Shown piece by piece: positions 1 through 11,142 of a DNA stretch of 64,000 nt. The DNA comes from Acidobacteriota bacterium (GTDB taxonomy: Bacteria > Acidobacteriota > Terriglobia > Terriglobales > Acidobacteriaceae). Both the position numbers and the translations under genes were made by a program. The notes beneath the pieces are model-generated. The model was given only the letters and a program-made list of their open reading frames with translations, did no database searches and was not told where the DNA came from. Position 1 is the first letter of the stretch; every line of letters begins with the position of its first letter. The stretch covers positions 62,001-126,000 of the forward strand of contig JAJZBZ010000006.1 in NCBI GenBank assembly GCA_021846275.1, read 5' to 3'.

Positions 1-813
<813 letters not shown>

Positions 814-961
814 TTAGCTCTTCTTTTCAGTTTAACGAAAAACCACCTATACTTGCGGGTAATGTCCCATTTCGAGCCAGGGCCGCGCGCCCATCGGCTC
901 CTGCATCCTCGTTTTCCCCGGTCTTCTGCCGCGTTCCAATGTCTTTCCGCGGAGCAGGGCC

Positions 962-3900
962 GTGATCCAGTTTCGTCGCCGCCTCCGGTGCGTGCCGTCT
1001 GAAGTGCGTCGCCTGTCGCCGAGCGCCTTCGCGCAGTTTCTGGCGCGTTCGCGCCGACAGACCTGCCTGCTTGCCGGAACTCTTTTCGCTGCCATCCTGA
1101 TCCCAGTTCTCTCCACGCAAGCCCAGAGCGGCGCCGGAGCGGGCACCGGAGCAATTGACGGCGTCATCACCGACCAGCACAGCCGTCCGCTCGCTGAGGC
1201 CACCGTCGTCCTCCACTGCGGCTCCGTGACCGCCACGGCCACCACCAACCGCAAGGGCGCCTATCACCTCACCGGCCTCGCGCCCGGCGAATACTCGATG
1301 CACGTCGCCGTCGATCTGCTCGGCCAGGCCGAACTCGACGGCATCGAGATCATCTCCGGCCACACCACCAAACTCCAGGCCGCGCTCAACGTCACCGTCT
1401 CCCACACGCTCACCGCCGCCGCCGTCGAGGACGACGGACTCGATCCCGTCGATCCCGCCGTCACCACCACGCTCACCGGCCAGCAGATCGCCGCCATGCC
1501 CGCGCGCGAGCATGACTGGGTGGCCATCGCCGCCACCACTCCCGCTGCAGACGTGACCAACGTTCCGCCCGCCGACAACTCGCTCGGCGGATACATGGAG
1601 CAGGACTCGTCCAACCAGACCGTCTCGCTCGGCGGCAGCCCGCGCCAGGCCGCCACCAGCGTCGATGGCATCCGCACTCCCGTCGGCTTCACGCGCGGAG
1701 GCAACAATCAGGGCCGCACCGAGCAGACGCTCGGCGAATCCGCCGTCATGAACCTGAGCGCGCGCACGGGCCTCGCCGGAGCCGACCAGTCCCACGGCGA
1801 CGGCGGCGCGGTCGATCTCGTCACCCAGCACGGCCGCAACGGCCTCCACGGCCAGTTCTTCGCCAACACCCGCAACAGCGCCTGGAGCGCGCTCAATCCC
1901 TACACCCAGAACCTCGCCCTCACCGCGCCGGCCACTTCCACCACCATCGTCCAGTACACGCCCGTCAGCTTCAGTCCTCCGTGGAGCCGCGAAGCCGTCG
2001 GCCTCGGCGCCGGCCGCCAGATCCTGCGCCGCTCGCTCTGGGCCTACGCCGCCTTTGACGGCCTCTGGCGCAACGATCCCGCCATGGCCATTCCGCGCGA
2101 GCCGTCCAACTTCTATCTCCAGCCCACCAACGAGCAGCTCGCCGTCTATGGCGCGCGCGCCGGCTACGGCGGCAACGCGCTCTTCGAGCAGGAGGTTGCC
2201 TCTTACTCCGGATGGCTCACCCAGCTCACCGGCCTGCTCGGCCAGGTGCCGCGCACCGCCCGCCAGTTGCAGGGCTTCCTGCGTCTGGACTGGCAGCCCA
2301 CCGAGCGCCAGCACCTCGACACCGAATTCAATCTCGCCGACTTCATCTCGCCCTCCGGCGCGCTCGGCAGCACCATCGAAACCTACGGCTCCCACAGCTT
2401 CGGAGACATGACCCGCCGCAGCGGATGGGTCATCGCCCAGCATGAAAAATTCTTCACCCCCAACCTGCTCAACATCCTCGGCGGCCAGTGGAATCGCCAC
2501 ATCCTCGGCGTCACCTCCACCGCGCCGTCACCGCTTGAGTCCACGCTGGTGGCAACAGCCACCGGACGCCTGCCGGAGATGATGGCCGACTCGCGCTACG
2601 GCTTCGTCCTCGGCTCGCCCGCGCGGCTCGTCGGCTCGCGTTACCCCGATGAACAAACCTTCCTCGGCATCGACACGCTGAGCTGGGTCCACGGCGAGCA
2701 TCTCATCAAGGTCGGCCTCAGCTTTGACCACATCGCCGACACCACCAACGGCATCTACAACCAGAACGGCGTCTACGACTACGCCACACTCCTCAACTTC
2801 ATCTCCGACGTCGCCAGCTACCAGAAATACGGCCTCGCCGGTGTCGATAATCCCTACCAGCCGCAGCACAACTGCGACCCCACGGGAAAATCCCTCGGCT
2901 ACCTGCCCTGCTACACCTGGTTCAAGCAGCAACTTGGCCCATCCACCTGGTCGCTCAGCACCAACGATCTTGCCGCATTCTTCACCGACCAGTGGCAGCC
3001 CGTTCCCTCGCTCACGCTCTCGCTCGGCGGTCGCATGGAGGCCGAGCAGCTTCCGCCGCCCATTGCCTCGGTCGCCAACACCGCGCTGCCTCAGACCGCC
3101 ACGCTGCCGCCCATCGAATACAACTGGGAGCCGCGCTTCGGCCTCGCCTGGTCGCCGTTCCGTTCCACCGTCCTGCGCCTCGGTGCCGGTCTTTACTACG
3201 GCCGCATCGACAACTCCGCCGCGCTCGGCGCGCTCACCCAGACCGGCTCCCAGAACGGCGACCTGCAATACTTCTTCAAGGCCACCGACCTCGGCGCGCC
3301 GCCATTCCCCTACGCGTTCTCCGCCCCGCCACAGACCGCCGTCAAGCCCGGAGCCGTCTACTTCGCGCCCGGCTTCCGCATGCAGGAGGTCGATCAGGCC
3401 GTCGCCAGCATCGGCCAGACGCTGCCCGGCAACTGGCAGGTCGAAGTCAGCGCCCTGGCCAGTCTCGGTCGCCGCCTGCCCGTCTCCATTGACACCAACA
3501 TCGACCCCACCCAGCAGCCGCAGACCATCACCTACGGCGTCGTCGATGCTCTCAACGCCGGTCCACTCAAAACCGCGCAGATCACCGTCCCATTCTTCTC
3601 CGCGCGGCTCAACCCCAGCTACCAGCAGATCGACGCCATCGAAAGCAAAGCCAACTCCAAATACGACGGAGCCATGATCCGCGTCCTGCGCTTCGGCCGC
3701 AACGGACTCAGCCTTCGCGCTCACTATCTTTACTCCCACGCCACCGACTGGAACCCCAACGAGTCCGGCTACGTCCAGGTCAACGGCGTCCTCGACCCCA
3801 CCAACTACAGCCTCGAATACGGCACCTCCAGCCTCGACATCCGCCACTCCGCCATGGCCATGATCCTCTGGGAGTCACGCTGGACCGGCGCCGAATGGGC

Positions 3901-4393
3901 GCGTCGCGCCTTCGCCAACTGGAGCATCTCCGGCGTCGGCCAGTTCCGCTCCGGCCTGCCTTACACCATGCGCGTCGGTGGCTATCTGCCCGGCTTTTAC
4001 TCCACCAACGATGTCCTCATCGAAGGCGTCGGTCCCGGCGTCAACGGCTCCGGCGGCGACAACCGCCTCTACAGCGTCGGTCGCAACACCTACCGCTATC
4101 CGGAGACCTACACCGCCGACTTCCGCCTCGGCAAGCGATTCATCTTCCGCGGAGACCGCGAACTGGAGTTCCTCGCCGAAAGCTTCAACCTCTTCAACCA
4201 CGAAAACGTGACCTGGATCGAAACCACCGGCTACTACATCAGCCGCGGCAGCGCCTCGGGCGGCCTGCCCACGCTCAACTTCCTCACCGGCATCAAGGTC
4301 AACACCGTCGAATTCGGCAAGCCGCTCATCGTCAACGGCAGCAACTTCTATCGCCCGCGCGAAATCCAGATCGGCATGCGTGCCCGCTTCTGA
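962..4393 (+). CDS. TonB-dependent receptor with N-terminal carboxypeptidase-regulatory-like domain (start codon uncertain)
   Basis: 1143-aa ORF; signal-like N-terminus, then GAIDGVITDQHSRPLAEATVVLHCGSVTATATTNRKGAYHLTGLAPGEYSMHV; outer-membrane beta-barrel-like C-terminus ending in F. Confidence 0.88.
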   Translation: MIQFRRRLRCVPSEVRRLSPSAFAQFLARSRRQTCLLAGTLFAAILIPVLSTQAQSGAGAGTGAIDGVITDQHSRPLAEATVVLHCGSVTATATTNRKGAYHLTGLAPGEYSMHVAVDLLGQAELDGIEIISGHTTKLQAALNVTVSHTLTAAAVEDDGLDPVDPAVTTTLTGQQIAAMPAREHDWVAIAATTPAADVTNVPPADNSLGGYMEQDSSNQTVSLGGSPRQAATSVDGIRTPVGFTRGGNNQGRTEQTLGESAVMNLSARTGLAGADQSHGDGGAVDLVTQHGRNGLHGQFFANTRNSAWSALNPYTQNLALTAPATSTTIVQYTPVSFSPPWSREAVGLGAGRQILRRSLWAYAAFDGLWRNDPAMAIPREPSNFYLQPTNEQLAVYGARAGYGGNALFEQEVASYSGWLTQLTGLLGQVPRTARQLQGFLRLDWQPTERQHLDTEFNLADFISPSGALGSTIETYGSHSFGDMTRRSGWVIAQHEKFFTPNLLNILGGQWNRHILGVTSTAPSPLESTLVATATGRLPEMMADSRYGFVLGSPARLVGSRYPDEQTFLGIDTLSWVHGEHLIKVGLSFDHIADTTNGIYNQNGVYDYATLLNFISDVASYQKYGLAGVDNPYQPQHNCDPTGKSLGYLPCYTWFKQQLGPSTWSLSTNDLAAFFTDQWQPVPSLTLSLGGRMEAEQLPPPIASVANTALPQTATLPPIEYNWEPRFGLAWSPFRSTVLRLGAGLYYGRIDNSAALGALTQTGSQNGDLQYFFKATDLGAPPFPYAFSAPPQTAVKPGAVYFAPGFRMQEVDQAVASIGQTLPGNWQVEVSALASLGRRLPVSIDTNIDPTQQPQTITYGVVDALNAGPLKTAQITVPFFSARLNPSYQQIDAIESKANSKYDGAMIRVLRFGRNGLSLRAHYLYSHATDWNPNESGYVQVNGVLDPTNYSLEYGTSSLDIRHSAMAMILWESRWTGAEWARRAFANWSISGVGQFRSGLPYTMRVGGYLPGFYSTNDVLIEGVGPGVNGSGGDNRLYSVGRNTYRYPETYTADFRLGKRFIFRGDRELEFLAESFNLFNHENVTWIETTGYYISRGSASGGLPTLNFLTGIKVNTVEFGKPLIVNGSNFYRPREIQIGMRARF

Positions 4394-4448
4394 ACATCCT
4401 GCTTCACCGCACGGCCAGCCCGCAGATTCCGCCCAGCCGTTACCCGCC

Positions 4449-4964
4449 TCAGCTCGTATGGTCCAGAATGATCTTCCACTCATCCGCCTCGTGATGCCAG
4501 ATCAGGTCAAAGACCCCGTCATCCTTCGCCGCCGCGCCGTGCGTCGAGCGCGTCAGGTGAAACCGCCCCGTCACCACCGCATACTCCGCCGCGCCCGAGG
4601 CGCACGGCAGCAGCCGCACCGAAACCCCGTCAAAGCGCAGCGCGCCCATCTCCGCCTGCGTCGCATACGCCCTGCGATAACGCGCCAGAATCAGCGCGTA
4701 CCCATGCTCCACCGTGCTCCCGATAAACGTCGTCTCCGGTGAGTTCGCGTAGCCCCGCATGAACCCGTCAATATCGCCGCGATTCCACGCCGCCACCTGC
4801 CCGTCCATCGTCGCTCGAATCGCCACCTCAGCCGACGACATTCCCGCGTGACCACCACCGCTCTGCGCCGCCAGCGGCGTCACTGCCATCCCCACCGTCA
4901 GCGCTACCAGCGCCACTGCTGCCACGCGCACCGCCCATCCCATCCTTCGCCCTGGCATCCACAT
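4449..4964 (-). CDS. secreted SnoaL-like/DUF4440 (NTF2-fold) protein
   Basis: Signal peptide AVALVALTVGMAVTPLAAQ, then IRATMDGQVAAWNRGDIDGFMRGYANSPETTFIGS...WKIILDHTS. Confidence 0.8.
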   Translation of the reverse strand: MWMPGRRMGWAVRVAAVALVALTVGMAVTPLAAQSGGGHAGMSSAEVAIRATMDGQVAAWNRGDIDGFMRGYANSPETTFIGSTVEHGYALILARYRRAYATQAEMGALRFDGVSVRLLPCASGAAEYAVVTGRFHLTRSTHGAAAKDDGVFDLIWHHEADEWKIILDHTS

Positions 4965-5008
4965 CGCACCCTCCTCAAAAAAATCTCATTCCGCCGTAGA
5001 ATGCAACT

Positions 5009-7270
5009 ATGTCAGCCACGACCGCCGCTTCGCAATCCGGCCATCCCTCCGCCGCCAGCCCGCTGCGTGTCGTCCACACCGTCTGCTCCCACGATTGCCC
5101 GGACTCCTGCGCCGTCCGCGTCACTGTCGATGCCACGGGCCGCGCCACGCGCGTCGCCGGCGACCCGGACCATCCCATCACACAGGGTTTCCTCTGCGGC
5201 AAGGTCGCCAAATACCTCGATCGCGTCTACTCGCCCGATCGCGTCCTCACGCCGCTGCGCCGCCGCGCCGATGCGCCGAAAGGTCCGAGGCGAATTGGTC
5301 ACGCGACCGACCAAAAATACAGCGACGACTTCGCCGCCTTCGAGCCAGTCACCTGGGACGAGGCTCTCGATTCCATCGCCGCGCGACTCGGCTCCATCGC
5401 CGCCGCGCACGGCCCGGAGTCCATACTGCCCTACAGCTACGCCGGCACCATGGGCCTGCTCGGCTACGCCTCCATGGATCGCCGCTTCTTTCACCGCCTC
5501 GGAGCCTCTCAGCTTGACCGCACCATCTGCGCCGAGGCCGGCGGACAAGCCTGGAATCTTGTCTACGGTCGCAAACTCGGCACCGCTAATCCCGACTTCG
5601 CCCACGCGAAACTCATCCTCGCCTGGGGCGCGAACATCCACGGCAACAACATCCACCTCTGGCCCTTCGTCGAGCAGGCTCGCCGGCGCGGCGCGCGCCT
5701 CATCGTCATCGACCCCTATCGCACGCGCACCGCCGCGCTGGCCGACTGGCACATCGCCATACGTCCCGGAACCGACGTCGCGCTCGCCCTCGGCATGATC
5801 CATGTGATCCTCCGCGACGGCCTTGAAGACCGCGCCTACATCGCCGAAATGACCCACGGCTTCGACGCGCTCGCCGTCCGTGCCCGCGAATACACCCCGG
5901 AGCGCGTCGCCGCCTGGACCGGCCTCAGCCCAGCCGAGATCGAGCAGCTTGCGCGCGAGTACGCCACCACGCGCCCGGCAGCCATCCGCCTCAACTACGG
6001 CGTCCAGCGCGCGGAAAACGGAGGCACCGCCGTCCGCGCCATCGCCATGCTGCCCGCGCTCACCGGCTCCTGGCGCCAGCGCGGCGGCGGCGCGCAGTTG
6101 TCGCTCTCCGGCGGCTTCCAGTGGAACCGCGCCGCGCTCGAACGCCCCGATCTCATGCTCGCCTCGCCGCTCGGCCGCCCGGCGCGCGTCGTCAACATGT
6201 CCCGCCTCGGCCACGCCCTCACCGAACTCGGCGCGCAGCCGGAGACGGCTGCCGCCGAAGGTCCGTGCGTCCACGCGCTCTTCGTCTACAACTCCAACCC
6301 CGCCGCCGTCGCGCCCAACCAGAACGCCGTCCGCCGCGGCCTGCTGCGTCCCGATCTCTTCACCGTAGTCCACGAGCAGTTCCTCACCGACACCACCGAC
6401 TACGCCGACTTCGTCCTGCCCGCAACCACCTTCCTCGAGCACGAAGAAATCCAGGGTGCCTACGGACACACCTTCGTCCAGCACTCGGCGCAGGCCATCG
6501 CCCCGCTCGGCGAAGCGCGTCCCAACATCTGGCTTTTCCGTGAACTGGCCGCTCGCATGGGCTTCCGCGAACCCTGTTTTCAGGACGACGCCGAGGCCAT
6601 GATGCAGCAGGCGCTCAACCCCGACGAGCGCGGCCTCTCGCGCAACCCAGGCATGGCCGCCATCTCGCTCGAAGGCCTGCGCCAGGCCGGTCACCTGCCG
6701 CTCACGCTCAGCGAAGATCCCGCCAATCCCGACGCTCTGCCCTTCGCAGCCGGCCCGCTCGAAACTCCCAGCGGCAAAATCGAGTTGTACTCGGAAGTCC
6801 TGGCGCACTCCGGCGCTGCTTCCAACGGTGCTGGCTCCATTCCCGACCCGCTGCCCGCCTTCACGCCGCCCACCGAATCCCGCCACAGCCCCGCCGCCGC
6901 GCGCTTTCCGCTCGAACTCCTGCCGCGCAAAGCCGACCACTTCATGAACAGCACCTTCGCCAACCTCGACGGCCATCGCCGCATGCAGTCCCAGACCGCG
7001 CAGGCGCTGGAGATTCACCCCGACGACGCCACCCCGCGCGGCATCGCCGACGGCGACCGCCTGCGCGTCTGGAATGATCGCGGCTCCGTCACCCTGCGCG
7101 CGCGGCTCACGCGCGGCATCGCTCCCGGCGTCGTCGCCGCCCAACTCGACTGGAGCAAGGCCAGCCCCGATGGCAGCGGCATCAACCAGCTCACCAGCGA
7201 ACGGCTCACCGACATCGGCCAGGCCGCCACCTTTTACTCCACGCTCGTCCAGGTCGCCCGCGCCGACTGA
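5009..7270 (+). CDS. molybdopterin-dependent oxidoreductase (formate dehydrogenase/DMSO reductase superfamily)
   Basis: N-terminal 4Fe-4S motif CSHDCPDSCAVRV...GFLCGKV; MopB-type NSNPAAVAPN, FVLPATTFLEHEEIQGAYG and a C-terminal molydopterin-binding domain. Confidence 0.9.
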   Translation: MSATTAASQSGHPSAASPLRVVHTVCSHDCPDSCAVRVTVDATGRATRVAGDPDHPITQGFLCGKVAKYLDRVYSPDRVLTPLRRRADAPKGPRRIGHATDQKYSDDFAAFEPVTWDEALDSIAARLGSIAAAHGPESILPYSYAGTMGLLGYASMDRRFFHRLGASQLDRTICAEAGGQAWNLVYGRKLGTANPDFAHAKLILAWGANIHGNNIHLWPFVEQARRRGARLIVIDPYRTRTAALADWHIAIRPGTDVALALGMIHVILRDGLEDRAYIAEMTHGFDALAVRAREYTPERVAAWTGLSPAEIEQLAREYATTRPAAIRLNYGVQRAENGGTAVRAIAMLPALTGSWRQRGGGAQLSLSGGFQWNRAALERPDLMLASPLGRPARVVNMSRLGHALTELGAQPETAAAEGPCVHALFVYNSNPAAVAPNQNAVRRGLLRPDLFTVVHEQFLTDTTDYADFVLPATTFLEHEEIQGAYGHTFVQHSAQAIAPLGEARPNIWLFRELAARMGFREPCFQDDAEAMMQQALNPDERGLSRNPGMAAISLEGLRQAGHLPLTLSEDPANPDALPFAAGPLETPSGKIELYSEVLAHSGAASNGAGSIPDPLPAFTPPTESRHSPAAARFPLELLPRKADHFMNSTFANLDGHRRMQSQTAQALEIHPDDATPRGIADGDRLRVWNDRGSVTLRARLTRGIAPGVVAAQLDWSKASPDGSGINQLTSERLTDIGQAATFYSTLVQVARAD

Positions 7271-7271
7271 T

Positions 7272-7347
7272 CCCGACCCGCAACCCGACCCGCGGACCCG
7301 ACCCACAACCCGACTCGCAAACCAGACCCGCGAACCAGACCCGCGAA
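7272..7347. repeat. degenerate short tandem repeat, about 6 x 12-13 bp (cccgacccgcaa-like)
   Basis: cccgacccgcaa/cccgacccgcgga/cccgacccacaa/cccgactcgcaaa/ccagacccgcgaa/ccagacccgcgaa, starting just after the stop codon of the preceding CDS. Confidence 0.85.
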
Positions 7348-7398
7348 CCCGCCGCCACGCATCGCGCTTCGCACCAGGAAAATCCTTTTTCCTGAGCC

Positions 7399-7428
7399 TT
7401 GTCAGCGGCGATTCGCTTCCGCTACACT
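7399..7428 (+). promoter_or_regulatory. candidate sigma70-type promoter for the GH51 gene
   Basis: TTGTCA (7399-7404), 18-nt spacer, TACACT (7423-7428). Confidence 0.5.
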
Positions 7429-7489
7429 TCGGCACGGGAAGCAATCCACACATTCTCAGGAAAACATTTTCTTTCCCGCCGGAGCGCCC

Positions 7490-9406
7490 ATGAAATCCCG
7501 CCTCGCCGTCGCACTCGTCCTCGCGCCTCTTTCCATCGCCGCGCTCACCCCGCTCGCCGCGCAATCCCCCGTCATGCCGACGCCCGCCGTACTCACCATC
7601 CACGCCGACCAGCCGCTCCACGCCGTCAGTCCCACCCTCTACGGCCTCATGACCGAGGAGATCAACTACTCCTACGACGGCGGACTCTACCCCGAGATGG
7701 TCCGCAATCGCACCCTGCGCGACGGCGGCTGGGAGCAGCAGGACTGGATTCTGCTCCAGAACGCCTCGGCCGGTGCCACCATGAGCCGCGACAAGTCCAC
7801 CGGCCCATCCGCCGCGCTCACCAACAGTCTCAGGCTCACCGTCACCTCCGCTTCCGCTGCTCAGCCTGCCGGCGTCCGCAACAACGGCTTCTGGGGCTTC
7901 CCCCTTCGACCGCAGACGGCCTACCGCGCCTCGCTTTACGCCAAAGCCGACGCCATCGGCGCGCTCACCGTCAGCCTCGTCAACAACCAGACCGGAAAAG
8001 CCGTCGCCAGCGCCACCATTCCCGCCATCAGCGCCGACTGGAAGCAGTACTCCGTCACCCTCCGCACCGGCGCCATCCAGCCATCGGCGGACAACCACCT
8101 CGAACTCACCGTCACCCGCCCCGGCACGCTCTGGATGACCCTCGTCAGCGTCTTTCCGCCCACCTACAACAACCGCCCCAACGGCAACCGCATCGACCTC
8201 ATGCAGAAGATGGCCGACCTCCATCCGCAGTTCCTGCGCTTCCCCGGCGGCAACTACCTCGAAGGCAACCACCTCGCCGACTGGTACGACTGGAAAAAGA
8301 CCATCGGCCCGCTCGTCGACCGCCCGACTCATCCCAGCCCCTGGGGCTACCACTCGTCCGACGGTCTCGGCCTGCTTGAATTTTTCGAGTGGTGTGAAGA
8401 CCTGCACATGAAACCCGTCCTCGCCGTCTACGCCGGTTACTCGCTCGAACACGAGCACATCGCGCCCGGCAAAGACCTCGCCCCCTACGTCCAGGACGCG
8501 CTCGATGAGATCGAGTACGCCACCGGCGGGCCAGACACCAAATGGGGTGCCGAGCGCGTCCGCGACGGCCATCCCGCGCCCTTCGCCATTCCCTACGTCG
8601 AGATCGGCAACGAGGACTGGTTCGATCCCTCCCACACCTACGACGCACGCTTCGCGCAGTTCCATGACGCCATCAAGGCCAGATACCCGTCCATTCAGTT
8701 GATCGCCACCGCGCCCATCACCAGCCGCAAGCCCGACGTCCTCGACGACCACTACTACAAGAGCGCCGAGGAGTTCTTCGCCGACACCCACCACTACGAC
8801 AAATCCGACCGCAATGGCCCCAAAATCTTCGTCGGCGAATACGCCACCATGGAAGGCACGCCCACCGGCGACTTTGGCGCGGCGCTCGGCGACGCCGCCT
8901 GGCTCACCGGCCTCGAACGCAACAGCGACCTCGTCGTCATGGCCAGCTACGCGCCCATGCTCGTCAACGTCAACCCCGGCGGCATGCAGTGGCACCCGGA
9001 CCTGATCGGCTACGACGGCCTGTCGAGCTACGGCTCGCCCAGCTTCTACGCGCTCTCGCTCTTCGCCGCTCACCTCGGAGACACCGTGCCCGCCTCGGCC
9101 ATCACAGGCGCAGGCCCGCGCCTCTTTTACTCCGTCACCGAGTGCAAATCCGACGGCAGGCTGTTCCTCAAGCTCGTCAACGCCGCGCCCCAGCCGCAGT
9201 CGCTCCGCATCGAGCTACCCGGCACAGCCACGCATGGCCAGGCAACGCTGATCCGCCTCCACGCCGCCACCACCGCCGCCACCAACTCGCTCACTCACCC
9301 GCGAGACATCGTGCCCGTCACCACCGCCGTCGCGCTCACCGGCCGCACGCTCGCCCACACCATCCCCGGCAACTCGATTGAGGTGCTGGAAATCCCCACG
9401 CGCTGA
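7490..9406 (+). CDS. alpha-L-arabinofuranosidase, GH51-like, secreted
   Basis: Signal peptide; HAVSPTLYGLMTEEINYSYDGGLYPEMVRNRTLRDGGW; FPGGNYLEG; YVEIGNEDWF (catalytic acid region); FVGEYATMEG. Confidence 0.9.
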   Translation: MKSRLAVALVLAPLSIAALTPLAAQSPVMPTPAVLTIHADQPLHAVSPTLYGLMTEEINYSYDGGLYPEMVRNRTLRDGGWEQQDWILLQNASAGATMSRDKSTGPSAALTNSLRLTVTSASAAQPAGVRNNGFWGFPLRPQTAYRASLYAKADAIGALTVSLVNNQTGKAVASATIPAISADWKQYSVTLRTGAIQPSADNHLELTVTRPGTLWMTLVSVFPPTYNNRPNGNRIDLMQKMADLHPQFLRFPGGNYLEGNHLADWYDWKKTIGPLVDRPTHPSPWGYHSSDGLGLLEFFEWCEDLHMKPVLAVYAGYSLEHEHIAPGKDLAPYVQDALDEIEYATGGPDTKWGAERVRDGHPAPFAIPYVEIGNEDWFDPSHTYDARFAQFHDAIKARYPSIQLIATAPITSRKPDVLDDHYYKSAEEFFADTHHYDKSDRNGPKIFVGEYATMEGTPTGDFGAALGDAAWLTGLERNSDLVVMASYAPMLVNVNPGGMQWHPDLIGYDGLSSYGSPSFYALSLFAAHLGDTVPASAITGAGPRLFYSVTECKSDGRLFLKLVNAAPQPQSLRIELPGTATHGQATLIRLHAATTAATNSLTHPRDIVPVTTAVALTGRTLAHTIPGNSIEVLEIPTR

Positions 9407-9430
9407 GCGCGAAAACCCGCTCCGCTTCAA

Positions 9431-9470
9431 CCCAAAGGCCACGCCTGCGATCGCAGGCGTGGCCTCTGGG
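9431..9470. terminator. 40-bp near-perfect palindrome between convergent GH51 and dnaA genes (bidirectional terminator candidate)
   Basis: cccaaaggccacgcctgcga|tcgcaggcgtggcctctggg: 20-nt arms, one mismatch, no spacer. Confidence 0.75.
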
Positions 9471-9518
9471 TTTGTGTCCTGTCGCCTCAGCCGCTCCAGG
9501 CCTCAGCTTTTCCGCGTC

Positions 9519-10934
9519 TCAGCCATTCAGAGTCTCCTGCAGCTTGTTGATCGTCGCGTTCAGTTCCTTGTCGCTGCGCCGCAGCTCGTCAATCTTGGCA
9601 ATCGAGTGCATCACCGTCGTGTGGTGCTTGCCGCCAAACTGACGCCCGATCTCCGGCAAACTCGCGTCCGTCAGGTTCTTCGCCAGATACATCGCAATCT
9701 GTCTCGGAACCACCACCTGCCGGGAATTGTTCTTCTGCTTCAGCTCGCTCACGCGCATGCCAAAGTTTTCCGCCACAGCCTTCTGGATCGCGTCAATTGA
9801 AATTCGCCGCGCCTGTGTGTCGATGAACTGCTTCAGGCACTGCTGCGTCGTCTGCAGCGTCACCTCCACGCCATTCATCTGCGACCACGCAAATAGTCGC
9901 ACCAGCGCGCCCTCCAGCTCGCGCACGTTCGTCCGCACATTCGACGCAATGAACATCGCCACGTCGGTCGGCACCGTCTTCTGTCCGCTTTCCGCCTTCT
10001 TCTGCAGGATCGCGACCTTGGTCTCGAGATCCGGCGGCTGAATATCGGCAATCAGTCCCCACTCGAAGCGCGAGCGCAGCCGCTCCTCGATCTCCGCCAG
10101 CTCCTTCGGCGGTCGATCCGAGGCAATCACCACCTGCTTCATGCTCTCGTGCAGCGCGTTGAAGGTATGGAAAAACTCCTCCTGCACGCGCTCCTTCTGC
10201 GCAATGAACTGGATGTCGTCAATCAGCAGCACGTCCACGCCGCGAAAACGATCCCGAAAGCTCGTCATCCGGTCGTTGCGGATCGAGTTGATCATCTCGT
10301 TCAGAAACTTTTCCGCCGTCACGTAGTAGAGGCTCGACGTCGGCTGCCTGCGCTTCACCTCGTGCCCGATCGCGTGCATCAGGTGCGTCTTGCCCAGTCC
10401 CACGCCGCCATAGAGAAACAGCGGATTGTAGGCCTTGCCCGGGCGCTCGGCCGCGGCCAGCGAGGCCGCGCGCGCAAACTGGTTTCCGTTCCCGATCACA
10501 AAGTTCTCGAACGTGTAGCGCGGATTGAGCTGCGCCGCCGTTGACCAGTCAAAGCGCGTCTGCTCGACCGGCGCGGGCGCCGTGCGGCGCGCGGGGCCGA
10601 CCGGTGGCGTCGCGCGCTCCGACTGTGGCCCGAAGCCGCCATCCCGGCGCATCTGCGGCGTCGACGGATCGGCCTCGACCGTCACAAAAACCACCTGATC
10701 CAGCTCCAGGCCGACCTGGTCGATCGCCTCCTGAATCAGGTCGCTGTACTTGTCGGCCACATGCTGAAAATCCTCCGACGGAATGCGCACATACAGCGTG
10801 CGTCCCGCCACATGGCTGTACCGCGTCGGCTTCAGCCAGGTGTCAAACGACTGCCGGATGATCTTTTTTTCAAGTGCCGCCAGAATCTGTGTCCACGGAT
10901 TCACTGCTGTGGCTGGGGCGGTAACAAATGACAT
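9519..10934 (-). CDS. dnaA: chromosomal replication initiator protein DnaA
   Basis: MSFVTAPATAVNPWTQILAALEKKIIRQSFDTWLKPT...NPLFLYGGVGLGKTHLMHAIGHEV...LLIDDIQFIAQKERVQEEFFHTFN...GRQFGGKHHTTVMHSIAKI. Start set at the ATG at 10934, not the longer ORF start. Confidence 0.98.
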   Translation of the reverse strand: MSFVTAPATAVNPWTQILAALEKKIIRQSFDTWLKPTRYSHVAGRTLYVRIPSEDFQHVADKYSDLIQEAIDQVGLELDQVVFVTVEADPSTPQMRRDGGFGPQSERATPPVGPARRTAPAPVEQTRFDWSTAAQLNPRYTFENFVIGNGNQFARAASLAAAERPGKAYNPLFLYGGVGLGKTHLMHAIGHEVKRRQPTSSLYYVTAEKFLNEMINSIRNDRMTSFRDRFRGVDVLLIDDIQFIAQKERVQEEFFHTFNALHESMKQVVIASDRPPKELAEIEERLRSRFEWGLIADIQPPDLETKVAILQKKAESGQKTVPTDVAMFIASNVRTNVRELEGALVRLFAWSQMNGVEVTLQTTQQCLKQFIDTQARRISIDAIQKAVAENFGMRVSELKQKNNSRQVVVPRQIAMYLAKNLTDASLPEIGRQFGGKHHTTVMHSIAKIDELRRSDKELNATINKLQETLNG

Positions 10935-11016
10935 GGAAAACTTCCTTGCTGTTCGTAGTCCACGACTCGAGTGCAACAAAACCAAATCCGCCAAAAAATC
11001 CTCCCGCGCCTGCCCG

Positions 11017-11047
11017 GAAAACAAAACAACCCCTCCGCGCGAGGGGT
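11017..11047 (-). terminator. rho-independent-terminator-like hairpin in the dnaA leader (candidate attenuator)
   Basis: Minus strand ACCCCTC-GCGCG-GAGGGGT followed by TGTTTTGTTTTCC; lies between the candidate dnaA promoter and the dnaA ATG. Confidence 0.55.
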
Positions 11048-11142
11048 GCGCCCCGCGTGATTGTTGTCTCATCACCGTCTGCCAGGAAGCTCCGCAGCGG
11101 ATCGCTGTTGAGCATTGTTTGGCGTGAAAAACTCAAACTGTG

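Noticed and set aside
7074-7493. 139-aa ORF reading through the C-rich tandem repeat (PDPQPDPRTRPTT...)
   Set aside because: Product of repeat translation plus an alternative frame of the upstream gene; no initiation signals or homology.
5012-9073. 1353-aa minus-strand ORF antisense to the molybdopterin oxidoreductase and GH51 genes
   Set aside because: Low-complexity Gly/Ala/Val/Glu/Arg composition typical of the antisense frame of GC-rich genes; the plus-strand genes carry clear motifs.
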